Origin: Lachnospiraceae bacterium | GTDB lineage: Bacteria > Bacillota > Clostridia > Lachnospirales > Lachnospiraceae | Length of the DNA: 64,000 bases | NCBI GenBank assembly: GCA_022800815.1 | Contig: JAAWRC010000017.1 | Span: forward strand, 1-64,000 | Direction of reading: 5' to 3' | Shown: one piece after another, positions 29,376-38,444 of the stretch | Position numbering within the stretch: position 1 is the first letter of the stretch | How the letters are laid out: the number at the start of each line of letters is the position of its first letter | Notes under the pieces: generated by a model | What the model saw: the letters and a program-made list of their open reading frames with translations, nothing else | What the model was told of the DNA's origin: nothing | Databases searched by the model: none | Translations under genes and position numbers: made by a program

Positions 29376-30416
29376 TTATATTTCAAGCAAATTCAGAAAT
29401 CGTTCCAGACTATAAACCAAAAATTTCTGTTCTCCTGTCAATCCTTCTATGCAGCCTGGCCGAAATTCGTTTCTCACCGGTCCCTTCCAGTCCTTCATCC
29501 AGTCATCCGCCGGTCTGGACATCGGAAGTTTTTCAGGCACTTCTAAATCCGGATATTTCATTCGAAACAAATCTCGAATCAAATATTTGCTTTCTCCATT
29601 CCGCACTCTTTTTAAATCTAGGGGTTCTGCCATTTTGAGTCTTTCATAGGGATCAAATGGCTGTATCCCGGCAAATTTGCAAGCATTCGAAAGCGCACCT
29701 GATGCCGATGTGGTATATACCTCTTTGATGAATGCAATAAAATCAATCTTTTCATCGCCTATACGATATAAATCATATACTGACGACATATTTACCGGGT
29801 TCTTTAATACTTTTTCAGGAGCTACAAAGCTAAACCGCTCTACCCACTCGTCATAGTCCCAGTCCCGGGACAGAAGGCGATCCATTCCTCCAAATTCCGT
29901 GTCGGCACAATCTCCATAGACAATCCATTTTGCTCCATTCTCTCTTGCCTGCTTTGCCATTTTATACGCCTGCGGTTCATTCGGTATCGTAGGCGAGCCA
30001 TCATTGCGCATCAGCGCATCCATTGAATCTAAGTAATCCTCCCACCCAACCTCAACAATTACATGTTCAAGATGGTTAATCTCGCAAATCTGACGGGCGG
30101 CCTCTGTCTCGTCCACCGCATTTTTTCCAATACACTTTGCTGTATACGCTTTCGTTCCGGCCGGCATATAGGAAGCCAGTATTGCCGAATCCATCCCGCC
30201 ACTTAAAAATAATGCCGCATGGGACAAATCAAGTTGCGCTAACTGCTTTTTAATATTCAGGTCAATGTCCTCCGCTGTTTTGCATGGCGTTTTTTCCGTA
30301 CCTTTAATTAAGTCATGATCTTGATGCCGTACTCTTTCTTTAAAACAAATATCCTTATTATATACATAACGAAATGTTAAATACGAGCTCATACAGTATT
30401 CTTTATCAACTTTCAT
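29376..30416 (-). CDS. Asparagine synthase-related protein (synthetase domain, no glutaminase domain)
   Basis: ALFLSGGMDSAILAS PP-loop; YGDCADTEFGGMDRLL; N-terminus too short for a class II glutaminase and no Cys2. Confidence 0.82.
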   Translation of the reverse strand: MKVDKEYCMSSYLTFRYVYNKDICFKERVRHQDHDLIKGTEKTPCKTAEDIDLNIKKQLAQLDLSHAALFLSGGMDSAILASYMPAGTKAYTAKCIGKNAVDETEAARQICEINHLEHVIVEVGWEDYLDSMDALMRNDGSPTIPNEPQAYKMAKQARENGAKWIVYGDCADTEFGGMDRLLSRDWDYDEWVERFSFVAPEKVLKNPVNMSSVYDLYRIGDEKIDFIAFIKEVYTTSASGALSNACKFAGIQPFDPYERLKMAEPLDLKRVRNGESKYLIRDLFRMKYPDLEVPEKLPMSRPADDWMKDWKGPVRNEFRPGCIEGLTGEQKFLVYSLERFLNLLEI

Positions 30417-30475
30417 TTCCCTTTCACCTCACCCGTGTTCTCAGGATATAATTCTAAAACAAAAGCGTTGTCTCT

Positions 30476-30892
30476 CTAACAAATCTCTTTTCTTATTTTT
30501 GAAGATGATATTCCATCTGTGTATGGAAAATAAATCACATCAACACCTTCTTGACGAAGCTTTTTTTCATACTCCTTATAACATTCCTTTTTTGCGGCAT
30601 CACTTCCTTTAAACAGCACGTCAAAGCGATACCGCATCCAAGCTTCGTATTTATCTATATTTTCTTCACATACAACGCAATCCACATAACGAATACTTTC
30701 TACAATTTCAATTCTCTGTTTATATAAGATAACAGGAAGGTTTCCTTTTAACTCTAATGTAAGTTTATCACTGCATACCCCCACAATCAGATACTCACAT
30801 TGTTCTTTTGCTTTTCTCAAAATGTTCAGATGGCCTGTATGAAACAAATCAAATACGCCTGATGTATAACCAACTTTATATTTCTTCTCCAT
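30476..30892 (-). CDS. tagD: Glycerol-3-phosphate cytidylyltransferase-like (TagD)
   Basis: VGYTSGVFDLFHTGHLNILRKAKEQCEYLIVGV; ISSSKIRKEI. ATG at 30892. Confidence 0.9.
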   Translation of the reverse strand: MEKKYKVGYTSGVFDLFHTGHLNILRKAKEQCEYLIVGVCSDKLTLELKGNLPVILYKQRIEIVESIRYVDCVVCEENIDKYEAWMRYRFDVLFKGSDAAKKECYKEYEKKLRQEGVDVIYFPYTDGISSSKIRKEIC

Positions 30893-33446
30893 TTCTCCCT
30901 CTTTTGATAATAGCCTCATAAACCTTTTGCCCACAATTGCCCTCAGGCGAAGCATTCCAATCGGCACACACTTCCAAGCACCTGTCCCTTTCAAAGCTTT
31001 CTCCGATTATCCTGTCATTTGCTATTGCCAACATCGAATTCCAGACATCCTCAAAACAGATATAGCTTCCCCCGCTGTCATTAACCATAAAGCCTGTTTT
31101 ACTCTTAGATATTACTTCTTCCATGTCAAAATTTATTGGAACTTCTGTCATTTTCCCTGTATCAGGGTCGAAATCATACACCCTCCTTGTGGGAAAATAA
31201 TTGAATCGCATCTTATTTTGATTCTTGTCATTAAAACAAAAATTACCCATGGCCCAGTTAGGCATATAGGGACTAACATCGTTCGTTTCGGTTTTTATAG
31301 GCGGCTTCCACTCTGAAACCACTTTTGTATCCCGGTCCAGAAGTACAAACTTGTTCGCCAACATCGGTGGAAAAATACACTTTCCATCCGTCCGCCGTAC
31401 AGGTCCGGCAAAAAATAACCGGTTACATGCGTCGTGTTTATTTCTGTCAATGGACTCAAGCCCGTCAATATGCAAGTTATAATGCGTATAGGAATCATCT
31501 ACAATATTCCATACGGTTATGGCAGTTCCCTTATATGGAATAAACCACATTTCATCAGCATCCATCTTCTGGCAGGAAATCGAAGAACAAAAATACCCAA
31601 CTTCGATTGGCCTTCTTTCTATTTCAAGAGTTTCCTGATCTATAAACATGATTTCCTTTCCATCCGGCCTGATAATAATGAATTTTCCTTTCCAGATGGT
31701 GAAACCCGAAGGTACACTTATATTTTCATTCTCCTCGCCACTCGTCTCATACATATAGTACTTGCCAATGCCATCGACATAATCAACTTTCTCGCTGACC
31801 AAATCTACCTTGACAAAGGAATCATACTTGCCAGGCATCAAATACAGACAGTCATTTCTCACATAGCCCGCAACAAACATCTGCTCGCCGCTTTGGCATT
31901 TCTTTTTTAGATTGATGCGCCGTATGTCTTTCGTGTCCGTATCTATTATCAGAACATTCTCCGTTCTTATCGGAGTGCATATAATCTTTTCCTTCCATGC
32001 GATTACCGAGTTATACATATTCGGTTCACCGGGCAGTTCACAAAACCACCGATAATCGTATTGTCCGGTTACATCCTTATAGATCTGCCTTCCCTGTGTC
32101 AGACAATATGCGTTTAACGCTTTTTCAGATGTCAATACCTTGAAGACTTCCCCACGCCAGTCATTCTCATCAGGTGCAACACTTAATCTGTTATTCAATA
32201 TAAAGACCGGTTTTCCGGAAACCTCAAAAAGTGAAACCACGCTCGTCCCGGCATCCCCGATATACGCATCGCTGAACGCAATACTCGCCTCGATATCCGG
32301 CGTGTCATCGTAAATTCCGATATTTTCCTCCTTGAAATACCTGACTAAGACATCATATTCATCCAGATAATCTCGTCGCATGGATTCAAAGGTAGACCGG
32401 AGCAGCGGATGAGGTCTCCAGAGAATGCAGGCATCATCAACTTCCTTAAACGTGTCGAACACGTACTTAAGTTTCGTCAGGAAGTTCTCTGTGTTCTCCA
32501 GCATCCCGGCAATGGACGTGTTATAGAAATAAACCCGCTTCCCCTCCATTTTCTCTTTCCATTCCGTAGATGCTTCCGGCGGATCTTGACAAAGCCGGAG
32601 TACCCGGTCAAACTTTGGCGAACCAAGAGGAAGGAACTTACTCCTGGGTATCTGCAGGTCAAACTGATCAATGATCGCCTTTGACTGCACCACGATATAG
32701 TCCGCATAGATATATGAAGGACACAGGCTCTGCCCCTCGCTCATCTTTCCGCATGTAGCATAGTACGGGACATACACCAGGCAGTCCGTCAATGTCTTAA
32801 GTCTCTTCGAGTAGTAGTCCGGATGGACCGATGTCACGTAGTTGTATTCATCATAGGGATTATGGATGAAGATCATATCCGGATGATGCTCTTCCAGATT
32901 AAACCCCGCATAATTCACGATCGGTACATAGTCTGGATAATCCTCCGCCTCGTAATGGAATTTTGAAAAAGTTCCGTCAGAATTCCTGTCAAAATATGGT
33001 ATAGGAATCACATACGCCTGACAGTTTGAATCCGCATCTGCCGCCATCCAGATGGACTCCAGGGAATCCCACATGGATGCCTTGTACGGTAGGAACACCG
33101 CCTCGTACTGAGTCGGAATGTTGTGTCTGAGTTCATTCTCTGCGGCGATAATCCTCCTGTCGAGCCTCTTTCTTAACTGTCTGGCGCTCGGCCTCCCGGT
33201 CAGGATGTCCTCATGGAACTGGTAGACCTCCTCGCAGTATTCCTCCAGGATATGAACTGCCTCGGTTCCCTCCCCCTCCAGCCTGTCAACGAACGTCCCC
33301 ACCTGAATGGCTCCCTGTTGACAATCCTCCAGCAGCCGAGCGGCTTCGGCAAGCCGCTTCTTCTCTATACACTTTATCACCTGCTCATGAGCTTCCTCTA
33401 TTGATGACAGGACGTCCATGCACTGTGTTTTATAATATTTCCTCAT
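30876..33446 (-). CDS. TagB/F-like GT-B transferase fused to a C-terminal beta-propeller-like repeat region, with N-terminal helical module
   Basis: LLGSPKF-like FLPLGSPKFDRVL; ILWRPHPLLRST; SDAYIGDAGTSVVSLFEVSGKPVFIL; then six or so ~45-aa repeats of the form W(K)...ii...v..iDl.t..v. Start could also be 33470. Confidence 0.75.
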   Translation of the reverse strand: MRKYYKTQCMDVLSSIEEAHEQVIKCIEKKRLAEAARLLEDCQQGAIQVGTFVDRLEGEGTEAVHILEEYCEEVYQFHEDILTGRPSARQLRKRLDRRIIAAENELRHNIPTQYEAVFLPYKASMWDSLESIWMAADADSNCQAYVIPIPYFDRNSDGTFSKFHYEAEDYPDYVPIVNYAGFNLEEHHPDMIFIHNPYDEYNYVTSVHPDYYSKRLKTLTDCLVYVPYYATCGKMSEGQSLCPSYIYADYIVVQSKAIIDQFDLQIPRSKFLPLGSPKFDRVLRLCQDPPEASTEWKEKMEGKRVYFYNTSIAGMLENTENFLTKLKYVFDTFKEVDDACILWRPHPLLRSTFESMRRDYLDEYDVLVRYFKEENIGIYDDTPDIEASIAFSDAYIGDAGTSVVSLFEVSGKPVFILNNRLSVAPDENDWRGEVFKVLTSEKALNAYCLTQGRQIYKDVTGQYDYRWFCELPGEPNMYNSVIAWKEKIICTPIRTENVLIIDTDTKDIRRINLKKKCQSGEQMFVAGYVRNDCLYLMPGKYDSFVKVDLVSEKVDYVDGIGKYYMYETSGEENENISVPSGFTIWKGKFIIIRPDGKEIMFIDQETLEIERRPIEVGYFCSSISCQKMDADEMWFIPYKGTAITVWNIVDDSYTHYNLHIDGLESIDRNKHDACNRLFFAGPVRRTDGKCIFPPMLANKFVLLDRDTKVVSEWKPPIKTETNDVSPYMPNWAMGNFCFNDKNQNKMRFNYFPTRRVYDFDPDTGKMTEVPINFDMEEVISKSKTGFMVNDSGGSYICFEDVWNSMLAIANDRIIGESFERDRCLEVCADWNASPEGNCGQKVYEAIIKRGRNGEEI

Positions 33447-33447
33447 A

Positions 33448-34179
33448 CTACAGATAAACCTCCGGCTCATTTAAGAACACGTCCGTGATTCCTTTCTTTT
33501 CAAGTTCTTTCAATCCCAATCTGCCGCCCGTAGGCTTCTCCGGGTAGAGATGTCCGCCAAGCCAGGCTCTTACCGTATAGTCTTTTATCTTCCCGGCCGA
33601 CACGTCTATGCCCCGCCAGAATGGGTGAATCGCATTTGCCCCACAGCCGCCCTTCAACTTATAAAGACAGTCGGATGCCTTCCCGTCAAGGATCCCAATC
33701 TCAGCATCAGGCAAGAGATTCCTCAGCTTCTCCAATGATGAGGCGGAAAAGCTTGACCAGACAACTTGTTTCTGAAGACTGCGTTCTCTCACCAGCTCTG
33801 TGATCTTCCCTTCCATTCCCTCATAGGGATAGATACTGTTTTTCAGTTCAATGTTCAGAAGCAGCCCTGCCCTTAATTTATTCTCCAATAAATCCAGAAC
33901 CTCATCGATTGTAGGAATATGCTCCGGCTCTTCCTTCCCCGTATGGATGTGGAAAGTCTTTAACTCCTCCAGCGTATAATCCCTGACAAACCCGCAACCA
34001 TCTGTCGTGCGGTCAATCCGCTCGTCATGAATGACGACCATCTTGCTGTCCCTCGTAAGTTGTATGTCCAGTTCTATACCGCAGAGTCCCTTCTCATAGA
34101 GCTTTGCCGCCCTGGAAAACGCAGTCAGCGTGTTCTCCGGATATCGCTGCGAGCACCCTCTGTGCGCCCATATCTTCAT
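33448..34179 (-). CDS. Glycerophosphodiester phosphodiesterase
   Basis: MKIWAHRGCSQRYPENTLTAF; GIELDIQLTRDSKMVVIHDERIDRTTDG; LLNIELKN. Confidence 0.94.
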   Translation of the reverse strand: MKIWAHRGCSQRYPENTLTAFSRAAKLYEKGLCGIELDIQLTRDSKMVVIHDERIDRTTDGCGFVRDYTLEELKTFHIHTGKEEPEHIPTIDEVLDLLENKLRAGLLLNIELKNSIYPYEGMEGKITELVRERSLQKQVVWSSFSASSLEKLRNLLPDAEIGILDGKASDCLYKLKGGCGANAIHPFWRGIDVSAGKIKDYTVRAWLGGHLYPEKPTGGRLGLKELEKKGITDVFLNEPEVYL

Positions 34180-34234
34180 TTAGCCCTCACCCGCTTGTCT
34201 CCATAGCCAGTTATTCATGACCAATTTCAATTTC

Positions 34235-35194
34235 TTACCGACTGCGCCTGTCCCGAAGGAACCGTTCCATCAAACCCGCCATAATAATCGAACGGTCACC
34301 GGATGCCGCAAACGTCCTGTCATCTTTTCTTTTTATCCAGTCCGTAAATTCCCTGATCTCGTACCGCAGCCCGTCTCCCTCAAACGGAAAATCATAAGTG
34401 ACCATCCTTCTGGGATCCTCAAAATGGACCTCTATATGCGAGGTTTTCCACCACGGGGCCCTTACCAGAATATAACCCTTCGTACCGCTGACCATCATCC
34501 TTCCTTCCGCTTTGACTCCCAGCCCGCACAATGTGGAAGCGAAGTAATTCCGATAAGCCACATCTGTTTTCACAAAGATGTCGAGATCGTTTGCACCCCA
34601 TATCTCTGAAAATCTGACAGTCTCATAATCTCCGCCAAAGAGATCCAGGATCGGAAGAAGCACATAACTACCGAGCTCCGTAAAACTTCCGCCATATGCC
34701 GTATCGGTGAATTCTCTTTTCCCCTTATCCTCCAGCTTGGTAAAACAGCTTTCTATGTATCTAATATCTCCAATGATTCCGCTGCCGGCTATTTCAAGGA
34801 GTTTCCGGTATCCCGGACAGTAAGCCGTCTTAATGCCCTCCATCAGGACAAGGTCCTTCTCCGCCGCAGCCCCGAAGCACTCCTCTGCCTGTAGGCGGCT
34901 CAGCACCATCGGCTTCTCACATAGGACATGCTTCTCGTGGACAAGACACTCCATGATATAGCCATAATGGGTCTCATGGGGAGCTGCGATATAAACTGCA
35001 TCCACCGCATCCATAAACTCTTCCAAATCCATAGTTGCTGAAACCTGAAGCCCTTTGCACCTCTCCCCGGCAAAACGCTCCGCACTACCCACGTGCGGGT
35101 TATATACGGCCGTAATCTCAATATTTCCTGCAGCTAATGCCTCCGGCACGAACCTGCCCGCAATCCGCCCGGTTCCGATAATCCCAATCTTCAT
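34235..35194 (-). CDS. Gfo/Idh/MocA-family oxidoreductase
   Basis: KIGIIGTGRIAGRFVPEAL; YIAAPHETHYGYIMECLVHEKHVLCEKPM. Confidence 0.92.
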   Translation of the reverse strand: MKIGIIGTGRIAGRFVPEALAAGNIEITAVYNPHVGSAERFAGERCKGLQVSATMDLEEFMDAVDAVYIAAPHETHYGYIMECLVHEKHVLCEKPMVLSRLQAEECFGAAAEKDLVLMEGIKTAYCPGYRKLLEIAGSGIIGDIRYIESCFTKLEDKGKREFTDTAYGGSFTELGSYVLLPILDLFGGDYETVRFSEIWGANDLDIFVKTDVAYRNYFASTLCGLGVKAEGRMMVSGTKGYILVRAPWWKTSHIEVHFEDPRRMVTYDFPFEGDGLRYEIREFTDWIKRKDDRTFAASGDRSIIMAGLMERFLRDRRSR

Positions 35195-36588
35195 TGTAAT
35201 GTTTCCTGATATGCCCTGCGCTTTTCCATGAATTTCTCAACTACGCATGCCATGGCAATCGACTCACTTGCTGTCAGTTTATAATCTTTGCCTCCTGTAC
35301 CATTTATCTTCGATACAAATTCTGCGATCTCATACCGGAGACCGTCTTCACCACTGAAAGTGGATTCATAATGATCTATTTTCAAGGGATCCTCATATCT
35401 CACATCAAACTCCTTCGTGAGCCACCAGGGAGACTTTGCCAAGATATAGCCCTGCGTCCCGGATATGACCAGCTGACCTTCGGACTTTACACCCGCCCCG
35501 GACTTTGCCGTCGCAATCCTGTTATCGTAGAAGAAGTTCACCTTCGTATAAACGTCGATCCCGTTCTTGCCGTATACACAGTCAATCCTTAAATCCCGAT
35601 AATCCACGCCGAAAAGCTTGATGATCGGGAGCATGGTATAACTGCCATACTCAAGGAATGCCCCACTGTACTTCGCATCGGACATTTCCCTTGATGCCGG
35701 ATTTCCGATCCTGGTAAAACAGGCTTCAATATCCCGTATCTCACCGATCCCTCCGTTCCTTGCCACGGAAAGGATTTGTGAGAATCCCGGAAGGTATGCC
35801 GTGCGAATGCCCTCCATCAGTGTTACTCCATTTTTCTTTGCCAGTTCATACAGCTCCACAGCCTCCGCACAGGTAAAAGTCATAGGTTTCTCACACAAGA
35901 CATGCTTTCCCGCCATCAGAGCCTTACGCACATAATCACTGTGGGTCTCGTTCGGCGAGGCCACATAGATGGCATCCGTCCCATCAAGGAACTCCCCAAA
36001 CCTGCCCGTCCAGGTCTCAACCTGGTATTGGCTTTCAAACGCTTTCGCACTCTCAACCTCCGGGTTATAGGCACATACCACCTCAATTCCAGACACGAAG
36101 CTCGTCTCCTTAAAAAATCTCGGCACGATCCGCCCTGTCCCCACGATGCCGATCCGGACAATCTCCTGCCGTTTGTTCCTTATAGCTGTCGAGGATATCC
36201 CTGCGGTTCTCGGAAGGTAGACAACACCGCAGTACTGTCTCAGATAATCAAATTTCCCCTCCCAGTCGCTTCCAAGCGTAAATACGTCAATATCGTATCT
36301 CTGGATATCCTCAATCTTCTGTCCTTCATGGTCTTCTACGATAACCTTATCAGCAAAGCCTGTCTTTAAAACATTGTCGATTCTCGTCATAATCGGATCG
36401 ACAATATTCAATTTTCCCCTCATCAGGTCATAGTGCTCTGTCGTTACACCGACCGTCAAATGATCTCCCAGCGCTTTTGCCCTCTTAAGCAGTTGGTAAT
36501 GCCCCTCATGAAACAAATCAAAGGAGCCATAAGTAATAACCTTTCTCAACTCTCGCTCCAAACCAAGGCCCCAAAAACCAGTACTCAT
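35191..36588 (-). CDS. Fusion: TagD-type cytidylyltransferase plus Gfo/Idh/MocA oxidoreductase
   Basis: KVITYGSFDLFHEGHYQLLKRAKALGDHLTVGV...TAGISSTAIRNK, then IVRIGIVGTGRIVPRFF...AGKHVLCEKPMTF. TTG at 36549 with upstream GGAG is an alternative start. Confidence 0.9.
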   Translation of the reverse strand: MSTGFWGLGLERELRKVITYGSFDLFHEGHYQLLKRAKALGDHLTVGVTTEHYDLMRGKLNIVDPIMTRIDNVLKTGFADKVIVEDHEGQKIEDIQRYDIDVFTLGSDWEGKFDYLRQYCGVVYLPRTAGISSTAIRNKRQEIVRIGIVGTGRIVPRFFKETSFVSGIEVVCAYNPEVESAKAFESQYQVETWTGRFGEFLDGTDAIYVASPNETHSDYVRKALMAGKHVLCEKPMTFTCAEAVELYELAKKNGVTLMEGIRTAYLPGFSQILSVARNGGIGEIRDIEACFTRIGNPASREMSDAKYSGAFLEYGSYTMLPIIKLFGVDYRDLRIDCVYGKNGIDVYTKVNFFYDNRIATAKSGAGVKSEGQLVISGTQGYILAKSPWWLTKEFDVRYEDPLKIDHYESTFSGEDGLRYEIAEFVSKINGTGGKDYKLTASESIAMACVVEKFMEKRRAYQETLQ

Positions 36589-36968
36589 TGATTTTAGTGG
36601 CCTTCAAATTTTTCCAGCTTTTCCTTTTCCACATTGCAGTTCTTCATGCTTGGTTTTTATAAATAAGGCATATTGGTCATCTTCCCGTCCAAAATACAGA
36701 CGGATGGATGATGCGAAAATACTTTCGCTTCGCTCCCCGCTACGTCACGAAACAGATTCTGATTTTCCGTGTTCACGAGGTCCTGGCATATCCAATGCGC
36801 AGAAGTCCTGGTCTTTCCATTCGTTCTGCCTTCTAATGCCGTATCGTTTTTTATAGGGCAGATGTCACTGCATCTGTCCGATCATGGCCGCATCCTTCCG
36901 TCCCTTCGGTAAAATCACCGGCAGAAACACCGCAATTTATCAGAAAGACCGTCCTTATGACTCTATTT

Positions 36969-38285
36969 TTATTGTAAGGGAGTTTCCACTCCTCCCCGTT
37001 CCCTGGCGTTACGGGCAGTATTCATCTTTTCTTCCGCCTCATAGCCGCAAACCGGACAGAAAAAACGTCCCTCTTTCTTGATCCCACTGGCACCGCATCG
37101 GCTGCATTCACCGCTGATTCCCTTTCCAAATACCTGCACCAGTTCCACCGACTGTTCCTCACACTTCTGTTCCAGTCGTTTCCGTATATATCCCCTCTGC
37201 CACATGGAGGGGGATTGATTGATTCTCCGGTTCTTTCCACCGCTTCCTACACCGGGAAGCTTCGCCATATAGACGGTTTCGGGCTTCTCCGTCCGAAGGA
37301 AACGATTCAATTCCTGATTGACATAGCCGTGCAGCCGTTCCTGAAACCTGCGTTTCTTTGCATGAAATTTTTTCCGTCCCGGATTGTTCTCCCGGTTCCT
37401 GTTATAAATTCCCGTCTGCATGCGCATCCAGTCCGCATATTCTCTCTGAAGATTCCCGAGCTCTTCTCCATACCGGTTGCCGCCTTCTGTCGTCAGCATC
37501 GTATGGAACCCCAGTGCGATCCCGACCCGTCCGGTATAATCCGGATGGCTTCTGACAGCCACGTCCACGGGAACCCTGAACACAACCTTGTTTGTCTCCG
37601 GAAACAGTTTGATATAAAGCTGCCGTTCGTACCGATTATTGTCCGTCAATGGAATAAAAATACGCCTACGTTTTTCTTTTGTGGTAATGTAGATGCCATG
37701 ATCCCCATAGCGGTAGGTACGTTCGCTAAGCGCAAACCCTTCCTCCAAGTCCGTATGCTGTTTTATGTGATGTTTCCGCACCTGGCGGCAGAGATAACTT
37801 TGCAGATGCTCTGTGTCCACCTGCACCTCCATCTCGTCAAATGCTTGCCGGTATTCCTCCGGAAGCGATGGGATCGGCTCTCGGTTCAACACGGCCTCAA
37901 AGATCTTTCCGTTTTTCATAAGAAACCGCAGGTAATGTTTTTCCGTATCAGAAAAGCCCTCGTTTTTTCCGACACATTCCAAAACCTTCGTCTTGGTCCT
38001 GCTCCACTGGCTCTTTATATCTCCCAGCGCATCGAACACCGCCAGATAAAAATAAGCAGAGGGCATCCCAAGCCGTTCCCTGAGTCCGCTTTTTGTCATC
38101 TCATTCTGAATTGTATAGCCCGGATAAAGCTTTGGCAGACTACCAATCCCTCCAAAACGATCATACACATAATTTTTTACCGTCCGGTAGTCTTCTGCGA
38201 TTTCCTGCAGCTTTTGCATGTCTTCTGCCGAAAGCGGAACTTTGCTGTACTGATGTACCGTCTTACAGATTTTATCGGCCGGCAT
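36969..38285 (-). CDS. TnpB/IS605 OrfB-family protein, predicted nuclease-dead
   Basis: RuvC-I region GRVGIALGFHTMLTTEGG, RuvC-II region PETVYMAKLPGVG, Zn-ribbon CSRCG...CPVCGY, RuvC-III region EAEEKMNTARNA; canonical D/E/D positions occupied by A/A/K. Confidence 0.82.
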   Translation of the reverse strand: MPADKICKTVHQYSKVPLSAEDMQKLQEIAEDYRTVKNYVYDRFGGIGSLPKLYPGYTIQNEMTKSGLRERLGMPSAYFYLAVFDALGDIKSQWSRTKTKVLECVGKNEGFSDTEKHYLRFLMKNGKIFEAVLNREPIPSLPEEYRQAFDEMEVQVDTEHLQSYLCRQVRKHHIKQHTDLEEGFALSERTYRYGDHGIYITTKEKRRRIFIPLTDNNRYERQLYIKLFPETNKVVFRVPVDVAVRSHPDYTGRVGIALGFHTMLTTEGGNRYGEELGNLQREYADWMRMQTGIYNRNRENNPGRKKFHAKKRRFQERLHGYVNQELNRFLRTEKPETVYMAKLPGVGSGGKNRRINQSPSMWQRGYIRKRLEQKCEEQSVELVQVFGKGISGECSRCGASGIKKEGRFFCPVCGYEAEEKMNTARNARERGGVETPLQ

Positions 38286-38310
38286 CGGCTCTTTCCCTTC
38301 CCTTTCTCCT

Positions 38311-38334
38311 TTTCAAAAAGTACACTTTTTGCAA
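38311..38334. repeat. 24-bp palindrome (11-bp arms, AC core, one arm mismatch): TTTCAAAAAGT-AC-ACTTTTTGCAA
   Basis: Read directly; 26 bp upstream of the TnpB-like start codon. Confidence 0.9.
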
Positions 38335-38444
38335 AAACAGTTGTAAACAAAAAAATTATTTATTTTATTATTTTATATAAAATATCGTCGGAATTTCTCC
38401 AAACTTTAATTTTTTCTTGTGAACCATTACGCACTGATCATTTT

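Noticed and set aside
36650-36856. 68-aa plus-strand ORF between the TnpB-like gene and the glycan operon
   Set aside because: No recognisable domain or RBS; the region is better treated as non-coding or leader DNA.
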